From Orthonyx spaldingii (taxonomy: Eukaryota; Chordata; Aves; Passeriformes; Orthonychidae): a stretch of DNA of 64,000 nt. Numbering within the stretch: the first letter of the stretch is position 1; the number at the start of each line of letters is the position of its first letter. The DNA lies in the NCBI GenBank assembly GCA_013397795.1, contig VZTJ01005975.1:170285-234284 (forward strand), in the 5' to 3' direction. Shown here piece after piece: positions 12,476-26,800 of this stretch. The notes under the pieces were generated by a model, which did no database searches, was not told where the DNA came from, and saw nothing but the letters and a program-made list of their open reading frames with translations. A program made the translations under genes and the position numbers.

Positions 12476-15400
12476 GCAGTGAATAAATCATTCCCCAGTT
12501 ACTTTCTTTTCTTTCCTTCAAGTTAAGTGCTGCCCCAACACTTTGACCGCAGCAGTCAGCGAGCACAGGGAAGCACAGAAATCCATCTAAAAGCCTGTTA
12601 GCTCAGGTAACAATTTGGCTGAGTGGCTGCAGAGCCATCTTATACCTGCAGGAGTGTCTGTGTGCTGTGACAGCAGCTGTGTGTTCACCCAAAGTGGGTA
12701 TTCTGTGACTCCAGACCCCAGGGTTCACGGTGTGAATGCAGTGACCCCCGAGGGAGCCTAAAGAAGGGATGATGCTTAAGTTCTTTCAATTTTCAGCTCC
12801 AGAGAGACTTAAACCTCAGCAGGGTCTTCATCCAGCATGGCTACAGCTCTGTTCTGGTTCCATCTTGCTCAGGGAAGAGCAGGAGATCCACAACATCCTC
12901 CACCTCTGCTTGTCCTCACCACTCCAGCACAGCCCTACTGAGATCATCCTTTCTGCTCTTCCCCTACATCAATGCTCGCTGCTATTTTTGGTGTGATATA
13001 CACCAAAAAGCATAACATAAGAGATCCTCTTGCTAAAATTCTAAAATTAGCTGGAAAATTACAGGCTGTTTTACTGTTTTGTGCATAGTCTTCATTTTCC
13101 TCAAAAGGATCTGCGTGCAGGTCTTTGAACCCCCAGAAGCCAGCCAAGTGAGGTGGTACCTGCAGTCCTCAGCCCCAAGAGCAGCACTCTGGAAAAAAAT
13201 GGGACTGTTTTGTATCAGCAAGGGCTGGAGGCAAAGTCTTAGGTTCCACCTAAAGGGGGGAAATACTTTCATTGAAAAAAAAAAAAATAAGGATTTGCAA
13301 TCAACGAGACTTGAAAAAATATAAATGTATGGATTATCTTTCTTCGCATTTAGTGTTTTATTGCAGCAGCCCACGTTTGTCTCCAGGAGTATTATCCATG
13401 ATGCAGCACACTAATGCACTACCTTGCTCTGAACAGGAGAAAGCACTTTGGATGTAGTCCAGGTTTAACCCTGTCTTAGGGCTTGCTTCTACTTTTAACC
13501 GAAATAACAGCAAATGGAAGCAAAGCAGTGTCCTGACTCTTCCTCGGAGCGTGGCCAATCCTGCATGTGAGGTGCAGCTTTGAGTCAAAGGGTGATGCTC
13601 AATCCCACTCGGTTTATGACTCCTCTGCCTCTCTCTGCCCTTTCAGCCCTTGCAATCCTCCTCTCTCCTCCATCCTCGAGTGAAAACCCCTCGGCCACAT
13701 GTAGCCTAAGTGTGCTCTGTGAGGAGCTGCTCTGGCTGTCAAAGGGAAGGTTCAACATCTGACATCAGACTGATCCCTGAAAACACCCCTGCCATCCAGG
13801 CAGAATTGCAAATTCTGGCTGTTTGGAGGTTTTAAAAATTAAAAGATTCCCCCAAACAGCTGTATTTCTTATGCAAATCCCCTGCCAAATGGTACCTTAT
13901 AAGTATTAAAGAAATTGTTTGTCCTCTGTTAAAAAATGATCATCTAGAAACCAATAATTTGGAGGGGGGAAAGGTTTTAAGAGGACAAAGCAGACTTACA
14001 AACCACATTTCTCCCATGCCCTGTGAACTGTTGTGCTATTGTGATTTTACAGTGCTATTTCTCTACTTTTGCTGGATTTTTCTCTTTAATGTTATGTGGA
14101 AAACCCAGAACAAAAACTGACACTTAATTCTGAGTAAACAGTGGCAGTGACTGAATTGAAACGATGTCAAATATACAACCACCCTGAGAAAGTCAAAATC
14201 CATTGCTTTCTCCTCTCTTCCAGTTGTGTCCTCCTTAAGTGTATTATTCATAAAATCAGCGATTTAAAAAGGCATCGAAACATTATTTTTCATATTCATA
14301 GCGTCACTTTAAAAAAAAATGGTTAAAAATCGATTTGCTGGCCTCTTGGGGAAATGCTGTAATGTTTTTGGCTGTCTCCTACTTTCTGCTGCCAGCTAAA
14401 AGTACCATCTGGCTTGTTTAGGGCCCTTTTCCATATCAGGTGCTTCCAAAATTCTCCCCAACCAGAGGATTGTTTCGTTGGGTTGCTCTGCCTGCTGAGG
14501 CATGTGTCCTGGGCTGGGAATCCTACTGCTTCTGTTCCCTGCCATCTTGCTGACAGTGGCGTGTGTATGTTTGGGCACGGATCTTGCTGCCTCTCTCCCG
14601 AGGACATTTGCATCATTGTCAGCTGCACATATTAAATTGATATGCAGGGCTCAGAAACACGTATCCCATCTTTTGTCCCTTTGTTTGTGCAATTGTTGTG
14701 GTTTTAATTCTTCTTTGACACCTGGAATATCACAAAGCTGCTGATAATCTGTTGGCTACTAAGGGAAATGACATTGATAGAAGGATAATGTGTGTCAGAC
14801 TTATATCTCGGTAATTGCAGACACACCCCGAACCCTCGCAGCTCAGGGAATGAATATCCTAAATCCATTATTAATTTGGAGAGTCGCATGTGGCAGTTGG
14901 CTGTGGTGTCATCCTCTCGCTGCAAGAGTCACTTGCAAGGGATTTTAAGGCAGTTTTGGTTGATTCTGCATCGCTGTGTCGATTTATGCCTCGTACGAGT
15001 CATTTTCGGTCCGTCCTTGCTGCCATTTCGCGGCAGCATGAGGAGCTGTAACAAAATGGGGTTGATGTCCTGACTCCTCACGGGAGGAAGGCAGCTCCCC
15101 ATGTGCCTTCTCCTGCCCAGAAATACCATCCCAAGGAGCTGAGAACTGATGCTCTGTACGTGGCACCAGTGGACGGTGGCACCTCCTCCTCGGGATCCTT
15201 TGTTTTTCAAATTTACTTGGAAATAGACACCCACCCCTAAAGGATTCATGAGTAGATTTGAAGCACTGTAGTTGCAAAGTCTAGACTTGATGTGATTGTG
15301 TGGGAACAGGAAGGGTGTTTTGGAGCAGCTACTGCCATAAGCTGTCTTGTCCTATTTCAGAAATGATCTGTGCCATACACTGCTGACTTTTCCTGTCCAT

Positions 15401-15703
15401 CCATTAAAAAGTGAATTATGAAGAGTGCTGAGACAAACAGATAGGAGTTTAACCTTGTTAGTAAATATCAGGTAGCTGATATATACTGCTAGAATGTTAC
15501 ATCACAGCCTTGCTCTTCAATATAAGTTTATGAAATTATCTTGTTACTATATAAACTGCCCTGGCTGGGTACATTCTTCCAGAGGGTTATTGTTTGCTGG
15601 ATGTTGGCACAGTAGCATGACTCCGAAGAGTCAGTTCATGATGTGGTGAATTTTAAAGACTTGGGAGATGGCCATATCTATTTTTCAGCAAAGGAATGAA
15701 AGC

Positions 15704-15740
15704 TTTTTTTTCTTTTTTCTTTCTTTTTTTTTTCCCCCCT
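15704..15740. repeat. Pyrimidine-rich simple tract
   Basis: About 37 bases of T broken only by C, ending in a C run. It is intronic simple sequence with no adjacent exon. Confidence 0.9.
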
Positions 15741-16674
15741 AAGGTATTAAAAGTTTCAAAAGATGTGCTGAAATGAAAAGGAAATAATAACTAAAGCCTG
15801 AATGGGAAGTAGTGCCTCAGAGTCCTGACTTTATTTATTTGCTTGTTCCCCCCAAAATCTTAATATTTTAAGTACAAGTTAATATTTTAAATCAAATAAA
15901 CCTGTTCTGTGAACTAGTAAGATACTTGAACTATATCACACATTATTCATTTATTTCTGTGTGAGTGCAATAAAAATTTTACAAGCTGTAATCTTGTTCT
16001 TTTAATAGAGAGAAAACTATGCAGAATATGTTGCTTAGAGTATTAGATAAGCTGCAGTATGTTAATCAAATATTTTCGTGATATGAGGGCAGTTGAGAAA
16101 ACAGTACAATTTTTGCTAATGGCACTGGTAAGTAAACGGATCTATCATTACATTGTCATGAAAAGTGACATTGAGCAGAAACACCCTGCCAATCCCTAGA
16201 AGATAAGTATTTAATGTAATTAGACAGACACTGTCTCCTTTGTTGAACGTAGCATTAATCACCCAGAGAAGTCCAACTTTATATGAAATGGCTTTTTCTG
16301 ATATGTCTTTGTATTAGAAAGCTTCTCACGTGGTTTTGCCACGATGATATATTTGAAGAAACAACTGCAACAGCTACATGGGTTTCCTCATGACACATTT
16401 CTTGCTGTTCTGTGTTCCATAATATTTAATTCTTTTTATTTAGCAGTGTTGCATTATATAGCTGTGGCTTGTTCCTAAGTCTAGAAACCTACGTGCAATT
16501 GGAGCTGAACCTCTTTGATCCAGTTTAATGCATTCAACTTATGAAATATAAAAGCAACACAAATAGCTTCCATTATGTTCTTTGGTCCTTCCTCTGTGGT
16601 GTTAGCACAGGGTCATTGTTATGGCATAAGCAAAATGTTTCTTGCCTCAAATGCTAGTCTGTAATATCACACAC

Positions 16675-16709
16675 AAAAAAAAAAAAAAAAAGAAAGAAAA
16701 AAAAAGACA
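16675..16709. repeat. A-rich simple tract
   Basis: About 35 bases of A with three interrupting G. There is no recognisable retroposed sequence upstream of it, so I do not read it as a retrogene tail. It lies about 80 bp before a longer T-rich tract. Confidence 0.9.
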
Positions 16710-16787
16710 AATAACTTCTTTTTATGAAAATCTCATTGTTAAATGGATGAAAAATGTTGCCCCCTTCCAGAATTCATTGGCACTACA

Positions 16788-16865
16788 TTTTTTTTCTTTT
16801 TTTTTTTTTTTTTTTTTCTTTTCCCTTCTTCCTCTTTTTTTTTTTTTTTTCCTTCCCCTCTCTCC
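16788..16865. repeat. Long T/C simple tract
   Basis: Roughly 78 bases of nearly pure pyrimidine, mostly T runs broken by C. Together with the A-rich tract upstream it could pair as a long A:T stem in the transcript. The length is likely variable. Confidence 0.9.
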
Positions 16866-17817
16866 GCTGTTGCTTGTAATTTGTACTGTGAAACGCTGTC
16901 TGGTTATGAACTGGTATCATTTTGAGTCAGTGCACAGCTGTGTCTTCCCACCTTCTCAGTGGTGCCGAGGGCTTTGAAGGGAAAGAAAAGGGTTTAGTCA
17001 GAGATGACAGCGAACTTCACCGGCTAACAGGTGGAGGTCAAGTTGGTTTATTTGTTGGGCTGAACAGAGTGCAGAGATGAAAAATCTTTGCCATAATAAG
17101 GTTTAGGAAGAAAATGCTGACTAGTCTAAGCTTTGATTCCAGCTGACAGATCCTTTTCTAGTGTTCATTACTTGATTTCACAGTTCAGGCAATTTTAAGA
17201 GGCTTAAAATTATGTTTCTGCTCTCCTCTATAAAACTTTTCGATCACTTTCTAATTTTTGCTTTAAGTAAAGTTATAGGGACTCCCTGATATATCACTCC
17301 TGCCTGTAGACTCTTACAAAGTCAATATGCCATCAAAAATGTAAGGATAAGGGTTTTTTTTAGACCCCTGCTTTCACCGATTCTTTTGATAAATGAAGTA
17401 AAAAAAAATCATGTGGAGGCACCGATTCGATTAGAAAATTAAAACACTCTAAAAACCCCCCTGAAAAGTGGATAGTAAACTAAGGATGCTTAAGGAGGCA
17501 GTGTTCCTGTCTGGGAATATGGGATTTCTGTGCTAGTGAAGCCCAGAGTGCTGAGTTGGAGTCCCCAGGTGCCGGTGAGCCGTGCTCTGTCCTGAAAGGG
17601 AGTCACAGCAAGGCCCCGGAGAATCAGAGCAGAACGTGCTGACATTGTGTGGCAGGGCTGGCACTGGGGTGACCTGCCAGCATGGCTGCCCACACAAAGG
17701 GACTTCTCTGGCCTGAGCTACCAGGCTTTGGGTCTCTCCGAGTGCAGCCTCCTGCCCTTCCCTGTGCCAGCTGCTGGGAGGGACACAGAGGCGTTTCTCC
17801 TCTCCCACCCTTTTTCT

Positions 17818-17836
17818 TCCACCACCACCACCACCT
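17818..17836. repeat. (CCA)n microsatellite
   Basis: Six tandem CCA/ACC units in a GC-rich intronic patch. Confidence 0.85.
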
Positions 17837-20800
17837 GCTTCCTACCTGCTGGAGTGGGCAGAATAGGATTATCTTTAGCCATTTGCTAAAATCTTCCCCC
17901 TCAGACTTTCTATTACTTCTGCATTCATTCTTTGCAGGAAGAGGAAACTCACTGGTCAAACCCTTGGACACCAGAATAGTTGCATGCAGTTTCCCAGGGA
18001 GCCAGATAGCTCTAAAGCTTCCCAGTGAGTGACAGTTTCTCTCTTCTATTCTTCTGAAACATGTGTTTTACACATATACTGAAAAATGTTAATATCAATT
18101 TACAGCCAGATTCTTGCTTTTTTTTTTTTTTTTTAAAGATTTAAAAAATCAAATCTCCCAAAGTATTTACACTTAGAGCACCTCAGCACACATGTCACTT
18201 TTTTACGTAGGAAAAAGTGTTGGATGCTCTTATACACATAACATCATTGGGCTTGAAAGCTGTTAGCTCATTCTGAGTTAGTGGCAAGAATGCTGGACTT
18301 GCCAGCACCAAACTGTGAAACTTTTTCTATGTGACTGGTAGAAATCTCATGGGGGTAGAAATCCAAAAAAAAAAAGGGGAGGAGGGAGGGTTTGTAAATC
18401 TGTGCATTTGGATTCGAGCAGCTTCAATACCATGGTATCAACTTTTGTCCTAGAAGTCCTTGAATCACAAATCATTGGGAGAGTGTTTTGGAGAATTATC
18501 ACTGTATGCTTTTCCTGGTCTTTTACTCTTTTCTAGGCGTCCATTAGTTCCCACTGTCAGGGAGAGGATTCTGGACTAGGTGGATCCCTGTAATCTGATT
18601 TGGCATGGCTATTTTTCTGTGTTCCTAAGCTCATGAGATCAAGTTATGTAGGATTATTTCATAATGCCAGAGCAGCAGTTTCTGAGGTTGGACAAAGCTA
18701 TCTAGCAAAAGTGTCTGATAAAAGAAAAATCCTGTCCCATACTGTAGCTTTCTTGGTCCAGTGAAGCAGCATCCTCACGCACACAAATCTTGTAAAGTTG
18801 CTTCTGATAGCTCCCTGTGTCCCTGGGTTTTTGTAAGCTAAAGTGCCATTTTCCTTTTTACAGCTTAATTGAACCTAAATGCACCCATTTTCTGCAATGT
18901 GGTATTTTGGTAATTTCGCTATTTGCTCGTAAGTTTTCCCTTAAGCAAACTGAAAGCTTCCCCTTTATCACTTCACTGGGCCAAGATTTCACACAGTATC
19001 CTGCTTGCTACAAAATATGATAGTGTTCTCTCTCACCTTGTTTCTTTTTTCTTCTTTTACTTTCTTTTATAAAATCAGGATATCTAAGAAACCCCGAACA
19101 CCGCGGAGCACTTCATGGTGGGTGTGCTTATTCAAACAATGCCAATGCTCTTGTTCTCGGTGCACAGACTTTTTGTGTTGGTTGGGGGGGATGTCCCAGG
19201 TGTCCCTCTCGTGTGGATTCTCCGGTGCCTAGTAAGGACAGAGCTGGTGCCGAGCACTTTGCCAGAGTGCCAGCGCTGGAGGGAGCACTCACATGTCACC
19301 TCTGCCCTCGCCATGCCTGTTTTCATGGAACTTGCAGGGGGATTTTCCCTGGGAGCCCTCTGCCTCTCTGTCAGGTGTGTTTTCACCTGCTCAGTGGGTG
19401 ACAGAGGGGCTGGGCAGCTCCCAGGAGCAGACCTGCAGGCGGCAGGGCCATCCAGACTCCTCTGGAAACGATGCCAAAGCCAAACTGCTGTGCTCTGCCT
19501 TCCCTCGGGGAATCCTGAAGCCACTGGGAATGCAGAGAAGGGAGGCTGATCTCACCTGTCTGATATCACCTGTGGGGAAGTGGTTTCAGTCTCTCTGCCT
19601 GGGAGCTGCTGCTGGCAGGTCCCCAGTGCCATTCCAGTGTGCAACTGGAAATGGACATTCCCAGGAAGGAGCACAGCAGCTCTAGGGCAGCTACAAATTC
19701 TTGCTGGTGTTATGGAGTGTTCAGTGACTGTCAAACCCAGGCAGTCAGAGGGTAAAAACACCAAGAACCACTGGACAGCAAAACACAACAGTTCCATGAG
19801 TACACTCTTGACCTGCCAAATTCTAAATCCTTTGGTATAAATGCACACAAATTCAGTTTGCAACTCTTTCTTCCTTTGGAATAACCTATAAACTCTTCAC
19901 CTCAAATTGTGCAGAACTCAGGTGGCTTTACAGTCCGTGGTAAATCACCTGGGCTATTTTCAATCCTGACCACAGCTCTTTGATTAATTAAAACACATGT
20001 TCAATGGCAGTGTACACCGATTAAATCTTCGAAACCAATATTAGCACCAAACTTAGTCTTGTCATCATAAAAATCATTTGAAAACATTACCATGCAGTAA
20101 CTGAGGTCACAAGTCGAGAAAATCTGCATATTTACCCATCTCCATCTCATGCCTGGGGCATTTAGCAGCCATCATTTTTATATACAGCCTGGGTAGCCAA
20201 TGATGGTTTGATGACATGCAAATAATGAGCAAATGATTTTTGAGAAAATTAAATAAATAAATAAAACCCCCAAAATTTGACTCCATCCTCTTCAGTTACT
20301 AAAATTCCCTTTAGTATCACTTGCAATTTAGGATCCATATGCATCTCAGGAAGATATAGTTGAAACATAAATCTATTCTGGGTCTTTTACTTGCAAAAAT
20401 ATCATACCTCAGCTATAATCATATGCAAAGACTTTTTAGAGGGCTTTGTAAATGCCATCCAAATTTATGATGGCATTTTTTGCCTTGCAGCTATAGATGT
20501 TCCATCCCCAAAGCACCCACATAAAGGTATATTCTCCTATGGATGGCTGCAGTTTGTCCCTGCTGCTATATGTAATCTGCCAAGTGTGCTGAAAAACTCT
20601 CAAGTAGCATTTGAAATGAAACAAATGTAGTCATGAATTTTAGACGAGATGTCTAAAGACGTCATTAGAAACTTTTTTTTTTATTCTTCTTGCAATGTAT
20701 ATTTATACAATGGAAAATGATGCCGAAGCTGACATTAACTCAAAGGGAAAATTGAACTGTTATCTTGCTGTTTATTGCTCTTCTCATTAAAGTTTTTAAA

Positions 20801-23800
20801 TATATAACTCATGAAATTATGTTTTGAAGAAATTGGTAAGATGTTGAGTACTAGTTTATTAGTTATTGAAAGAACTGCTTGGGTGGCAGAGCAGGAATGA
20901 AGCCTAACTTAAGTGATCTAAAACAATCCAGATGATGCTGTAAACACAGATACAAGCAGACAAGGTAATACACTCTATGAGAATGTTGTACCAAACAATT
21001 TAGGCAGACTGTCATGGGGTAGGATTTTAAAATAATTGTGAATATTGTAGTGCTCGACTTTAAAATTCTGTAGGCAATGTTGTCCATCACTATAAACTGA
21101 TATTTCTCCTTCGTAAATGGATCAGTGCTCATTTGCAAAGGAGAAGTTTCAACCTCCTTTTTCCCTAAGTGACATCAGAATTTTGATTCTAACTTGAATT
21201 ATCGTTTTTGGCCAAAAATTGCAGAGGAGTCCAAAAGCATTTAAAACCTAAAGCCATTGAATCCATTTAATGCGCCTTTGGCACCTCTCTCTCTCAGTTC
21301 TTTTTGAACATTCTGGTCCTCATTTTAATCAATCTCTTTTTATTAAGTTCTTTGGCTCATTTACTTGTACGTGCATTTGCTTTATTTTATTTGGAACATT
21401 TCTTTTGTAGTGTCTTGAAAAAGAGTTGTGACATTTCCTTTGGATGGCTTCTTAAGTATCTGGCAGTCACCTATGATACGATGTTGATGGGTACGGATAG
21501 ATTAGCTCTGTTTTCCTGATGATCTGTCAGATGTCGAGTTCTGAGGAAACTGGATGTGTGTGTTGGTGATGCATATGCAGCAGTTTGATAAGTGGATAGA
21601 GGGGGAGCTTTCATTTTTCTTCTGTAAAATCACTGTTTATTAAGCTGGATTTAGCCTTGTGAAGCGAGGTGCTCCGCTGGCAGGTAGTTAATCAGTGATC
21701 ATGGTAACTCGGGCTGCAACCAGGGGAGCCAGGACCCATTCAGAATGTAGAAACTAAAGAGCACTTCATTAGGATGAGTGAATTTCCATCTGTGTTGTAT
21801 TTTGTGTATACTGGAGCAATTAATACAGTAAACTGATGGATGGCAGTCAGTGTGATCGTATCTCGGCTGATGACAAAGTTTGCTCAGCACTAAATAGAAC
21901 AGACTTACTGTGACTGGCAGGAGCGTAGCCGTCAACATTTCAAGAAGCTTGAAATTAAGAATTCCCCAGGAAGAAAAAAAAAACCAAAAAAAGTAGCAGC
22001 TGATCAGCATTTGATACTGATTTCAGTGGAATTGCTGGAATAATTCACACAGAAGGGTGAAAATTCCTTGGAAAATGCTTCCCATATATCAGGTTTTTTT
22101 CTTCAACAGCCAACTTGTTTTTCTGCATCATCTGTTTGTTCTGCATGTTGTCGAGTTCATGGTCCACCTGGTAATACCTGAGCTTCCGTGATTCCTTTTC
22201 CTAGTGTGCCTTAGGAAGGAGGATCCAGACCATGTTTCACTCATCGCTTTTGTTATGAAATCTCCATCAAGAGTCTAGTGGCAGAGAGCTACTGGGAATA
22301 TTGGGGTAATTATCCAAAGGTCTTTGGAGATGACTGTGAGCTGGTCTACCAATGTAGCTAACGGAGATGGAGTTTTTGTGTGAGATGTGTGCAGGTAGAA
22401 TAATGTCAGTAATTAATCAAGTGAAATTGGATGGATGTACAGGTGTAGATTTGGAGAGAAGGGGGATTGTTCTCTTGCTGTGACTCCATTCACTCCATCG
22501 AAGTTAATCCTGATGTTTTTAGTAAGGCACGTGGTAGGTGCATGGAAAAGAGGTTCGCAGGTATTCATTTGTTCGGGGAAGGATTTGTGCATTCAATTCT
22601 CACGCATCATTTTCTGGTCCATTTAAATATATATCAGCCTCATACATGAACATTTGAAGACCTTTAGCTGTGCTCAAGGAAGACTCTTACGTGGTGCATT
22701 TCTAGTACTGGCAAACTTAAGGAGGTAGAGGAATTAAACCCATCACAGTGCTCCAGTGCCCCTTAGAAGATGAGGAACACGAAGTTTTCCCGTGCACTCA
22801 CTGATTAAACTTGGGCTGGAGGTTTGCGAAGTGCAGAGTTTTGGAAAGTCTTTCTGCGGGACTTCAACATCCAATGGCTCCAGTAACCAGAGTCTCCCAA
22901 GGACAAGGATCCCATTTGCGCTTGCATTATGCATTGAGCAGAAGGGTGTGATGCATGATGTGGAATGAACAAAATAACTTGTGTGTTTAGGGAAATGCCA
23001 AATTAATGAAAATTCAGAAAGCTCTAATGTTGAAAAAGGCACACAAATTCCTTGATAGAAATATAATGCTGCTAACAGTTTCAAGATTATTGTTGTCTGA
23101 ATTTTCTGCTTATTGTGTACTGCAATTAAAATTCTTCTCAACTGAAAAACCAATGTCAAATTAATATTTCCTTTTGGAAAAAAATATGAAAGCACACATC
23201 TTGTTCCATTTAGCACCATCATGGTCTTTGATCAGGTTCCCTCTGTCCAGTGAAAAAGCAGATTTGTGTTAATGGGAGCAGGCTCAGACCATATATGTTT
23301 GGCATACATATAGAATCACATGAACACAAGTACAGTAAGTTAAAGTAACACACCCACTCAGGCTTCCATCTGCGTTTCATGCCACAAATCCCTTTATTTT
23401 CCTTTTTTTTAATTTAGCAATTAACTTCTCCATTTATTCTGTAGTTAAAAGCTGCCATAAGATGAAAATAGACAAAGTCTGAGTTTCTTCTCCCGCACTC
23501 TAAATAACATTCAGAGGAGACTCAGACCTGGATTCCGAAAGCTGCGTTTCCTAAAAGTGCCAGGTGTGGCTGTGATTTGGACAGGAGTCCTATCCACAGA
23601 ATAGTAAGGAACACTTTTAACCCCCACCTGGGTTACCCAGCCGTTGTGTTCTGGCTGTTCGTGTTTATTCCTCGCTCAGAGCAGATGGATAGAGAGAGGC
23701 AGGGAACGGGGAGGATCCTTGGCTCCATTCCCTATCCACCGGCCAGCGCAGCTGAGGGATATTGTAATTTGTTGCTGCCCTGCACCAGAGAGCAGAGAGA

Positions 23801-26800
23801 GGAGAGCAGGGACTCAGAGGTGTCCTTAGAGCTGGCACTGCCCCTTCCTTGGGGTCCTGTGAAGTGCTGAAATCTGGTCCTCAGTGCAGTGGTTCCCAGT
23901 CATCGCTGACTCCCAGGACCAGTGCTGAGGAAAGCCGTGCACGGCAGCAGCGTCCTCCCGGGATGCATCCCCAGCTCTGCCTGAGCTACCTTCAGCCTTA
24001 ACTTTTTAATTTCCTGCATCCCTGAGCAGCACAGGAGGGGCCCTGCGGACTGGGGGCCGCTAAATGTGTTAAAACTCATTAGGTGTGGAGCAGAAGACCC
24101 TTAATGCAAGCCAAGAGTCTCAAACGTGGGTGCCAAAAATTAAACACCTAATTCAATATTTAGTCATCTGCCTTTAGTTCCTTCCTCACAGTTAATATAC
24201 ACTGTGCCACCTCATAGGTGGGCCTGATTTTCATAGGCACCAGGCACCTAGAACTAACTCAAGTGTTGAGGCTGCTCACCTAAGTGAGACTTGTAGAATT
24301 CAAAGTTTTTCTGGGTGATTAAACCAGAGTTCCCTCGCCCTCAGCTCCCGAAAGGAGCTTCGATAGAATGACCAGCATTGTAACATATGGCTTAGCAAGG
24401 GGAGGAAAAAAAAAAAGAAAATGAGTATTAGAAATGGATGGACTAAAGAATACGCAGGATATATCAGGCACATTAACCAAACATATGGTGCTAAATGAGA
24501 TATTTTTTTTAAATTGCAAAAAAATTGACATTCCTGGCAGTCTCAAGGATAATGTGACATGGCTGTGATAAATTTAGAAGAATGGGACATATTTTGGCTT
24601 GTTCTTGGAAACCTTTTTCTTGCATGCCGACTGTATTTCTTCTTTTATTAACCCATTCAAAGAATGTTTGAATTTTGCTGCTAGAGCACCATGCTAGCGC
24701 AACATAAAATGTGAATGATGCTAATTGCTTTGCACTGCCTAACTTTCTGTCATACCCTCCCCTCTTAAAGGACAAAACATGCTTTGGAAATGAGCTGGCA
24801 CGCTCATCTTCTTCTTTCTCTTGGTCAATATTAAGTGATGTAATTAAGCTCCTGTTTGCATATTCTTCTGAACTAGGAAGCAGCCATTTTTTTCTTGAGA
24901 TCTGATGGATGTGATCACTCAAAGTAAAATGTGTCATCACAAACCCCAAACAAAACAAAAACATGGTATAGTTGGACTGTTCCAAACCAATACATTTCAA
25001 AATACCCTGGAAAAAAATAAATAAATGAACCAAACTTGTGATAATAATGGCAATCAGAACGATAACAAACAAATAGAGCAAAAGTAGCAACCAATTATCA
25101 GCACTTCAGTTTGTTTTTCTACTCAATTTCGCTGCACAGGGTTACATTAAAATCTCTATTTTCACATGAAAGCCGCTGCCTCGACCTTATAAAACCCATC
25201 CCCATATGAACATGACACTGCTCAGCATTGCCACACTCAAGGTCATTCATCAGCTTCTTTGTAGCTCCTCAAGTTCCAGTGTTTGGACACAATCACATCA
25301 AACTGCTGCAGCTTTAAACCAAGTTCCACTGCCTCTGCCCCTTCTCCCTGCCGTGGTTTAGAGATGAGTCCTGCAGGGGTTTTTTTTAACACAGGGGTAA
25401 AAGAAAAGCTGTTTCGTTTTTTCGAAGCTTTATTATCTTTGCCATAACCCTGCAGAGGGTTTGCAGCCAGGGAAGGCAGGGAGCTCCTGAGCCAGCTGAG
25501 CCACTGAGTTGAGATCTCGCTCCTTCCCCGACCTCTGTCACCTGCCCAGGGCTCAGGTAACTCCTGTCCCACCTGGATCCCTGCTCATGGGCTGCACAAC
25601 CTTGCTCTTGGAGCAGCTCCCATGCTGGCAAATTTTACTGTGACCTTCCCTGTGCATAAAAGTCACTTGACCTGTCCACGATATTTTGCACTTAGGGCTG
25701 GGATTGACCCTCCTTTGGTGTCCCCATCCCTACTTTTTCAATCCTAGGGAAATCTGGGTCAACAGCACCATTAATTCCTTTGAGTGTCCTTGTCCTGAAT
25801 ATGGACATTCCGTAACTAAGTTACATCCCACTGTAGCAGAAATTCAGCAGGCCGCACTGGAATATTTCATTGAAACACTTCAGTTCAATCTCCTTTTCTA
25901 TCTTCCCTCCAAACTGAACCAATCTTTGCTTTTGTTCCTACTCCAAAGTCGTTAAGACCAATATGGGAAAAAAAAAAAAACCCCAACGTAATATTTTTCT
26001 TGCACCATAGTCAGTTCTAAACTTTGATTTTTAAAAGGTTAAGTCTGTGACCTTTCCTGCCATAAGGAAAAAGCCACCACAACAGCAAACCCTGTAGCAG
26101 ACAAGTTTCGAGGCAGAAAGCTGCAAGTACAACACTGGAACTCAAACCATTCCCTTACTTTATTTAACTTACAGAAATATAAACTCCAAAGCCTCACTGA
26201 AACCATTAAGAGCCAGCAGTACAGAGTATAAAGTACAAGGAGGCTCCTGCATATTGCAATCAACATCCCAGGGACTATAAAACTACCCTTATTAAATATA
26301 AAGTTAATAATATAGCCCAGAGATAATCTTGTCCAGGTCCCTCTCTTTACTTTTAAACAATTAAATACTACAAAATACAGAGTAGGAAATAAAATTGAAT
26401 TACTTTGCTAGTGGAAGTTCAACTTTCACATTACCTGATATTTTGCTTTTCCACCTGAAATCTCAGCTTTGTTTGCCTGATGGGCTGTATACACTGGAAA
26501 TTTTGAGTTTTCAGGTTACATTCAGATAATCAGAACACCCAGATGCGTCTAGAACTGCAAAAATATAAGCTAGTACACACAAACATGCCTGCTTTTCATT
26601 TATATACTGTAAAATTCTACCATACACAGAAAAGGCTCAGATTTTAAAAGCCTGTTGCCACGTATTCATTCCATTGATTTCTTTGATGCCACAGCCTTGA
26701 TATGGCATCAACAGGAGTTATTCTTACCCTTTATACCAAACCAGTCAGATTAGCACCACACCGTTTCTGCCTGTGCATGGCAGAGGTTGCACCCAGTGAC

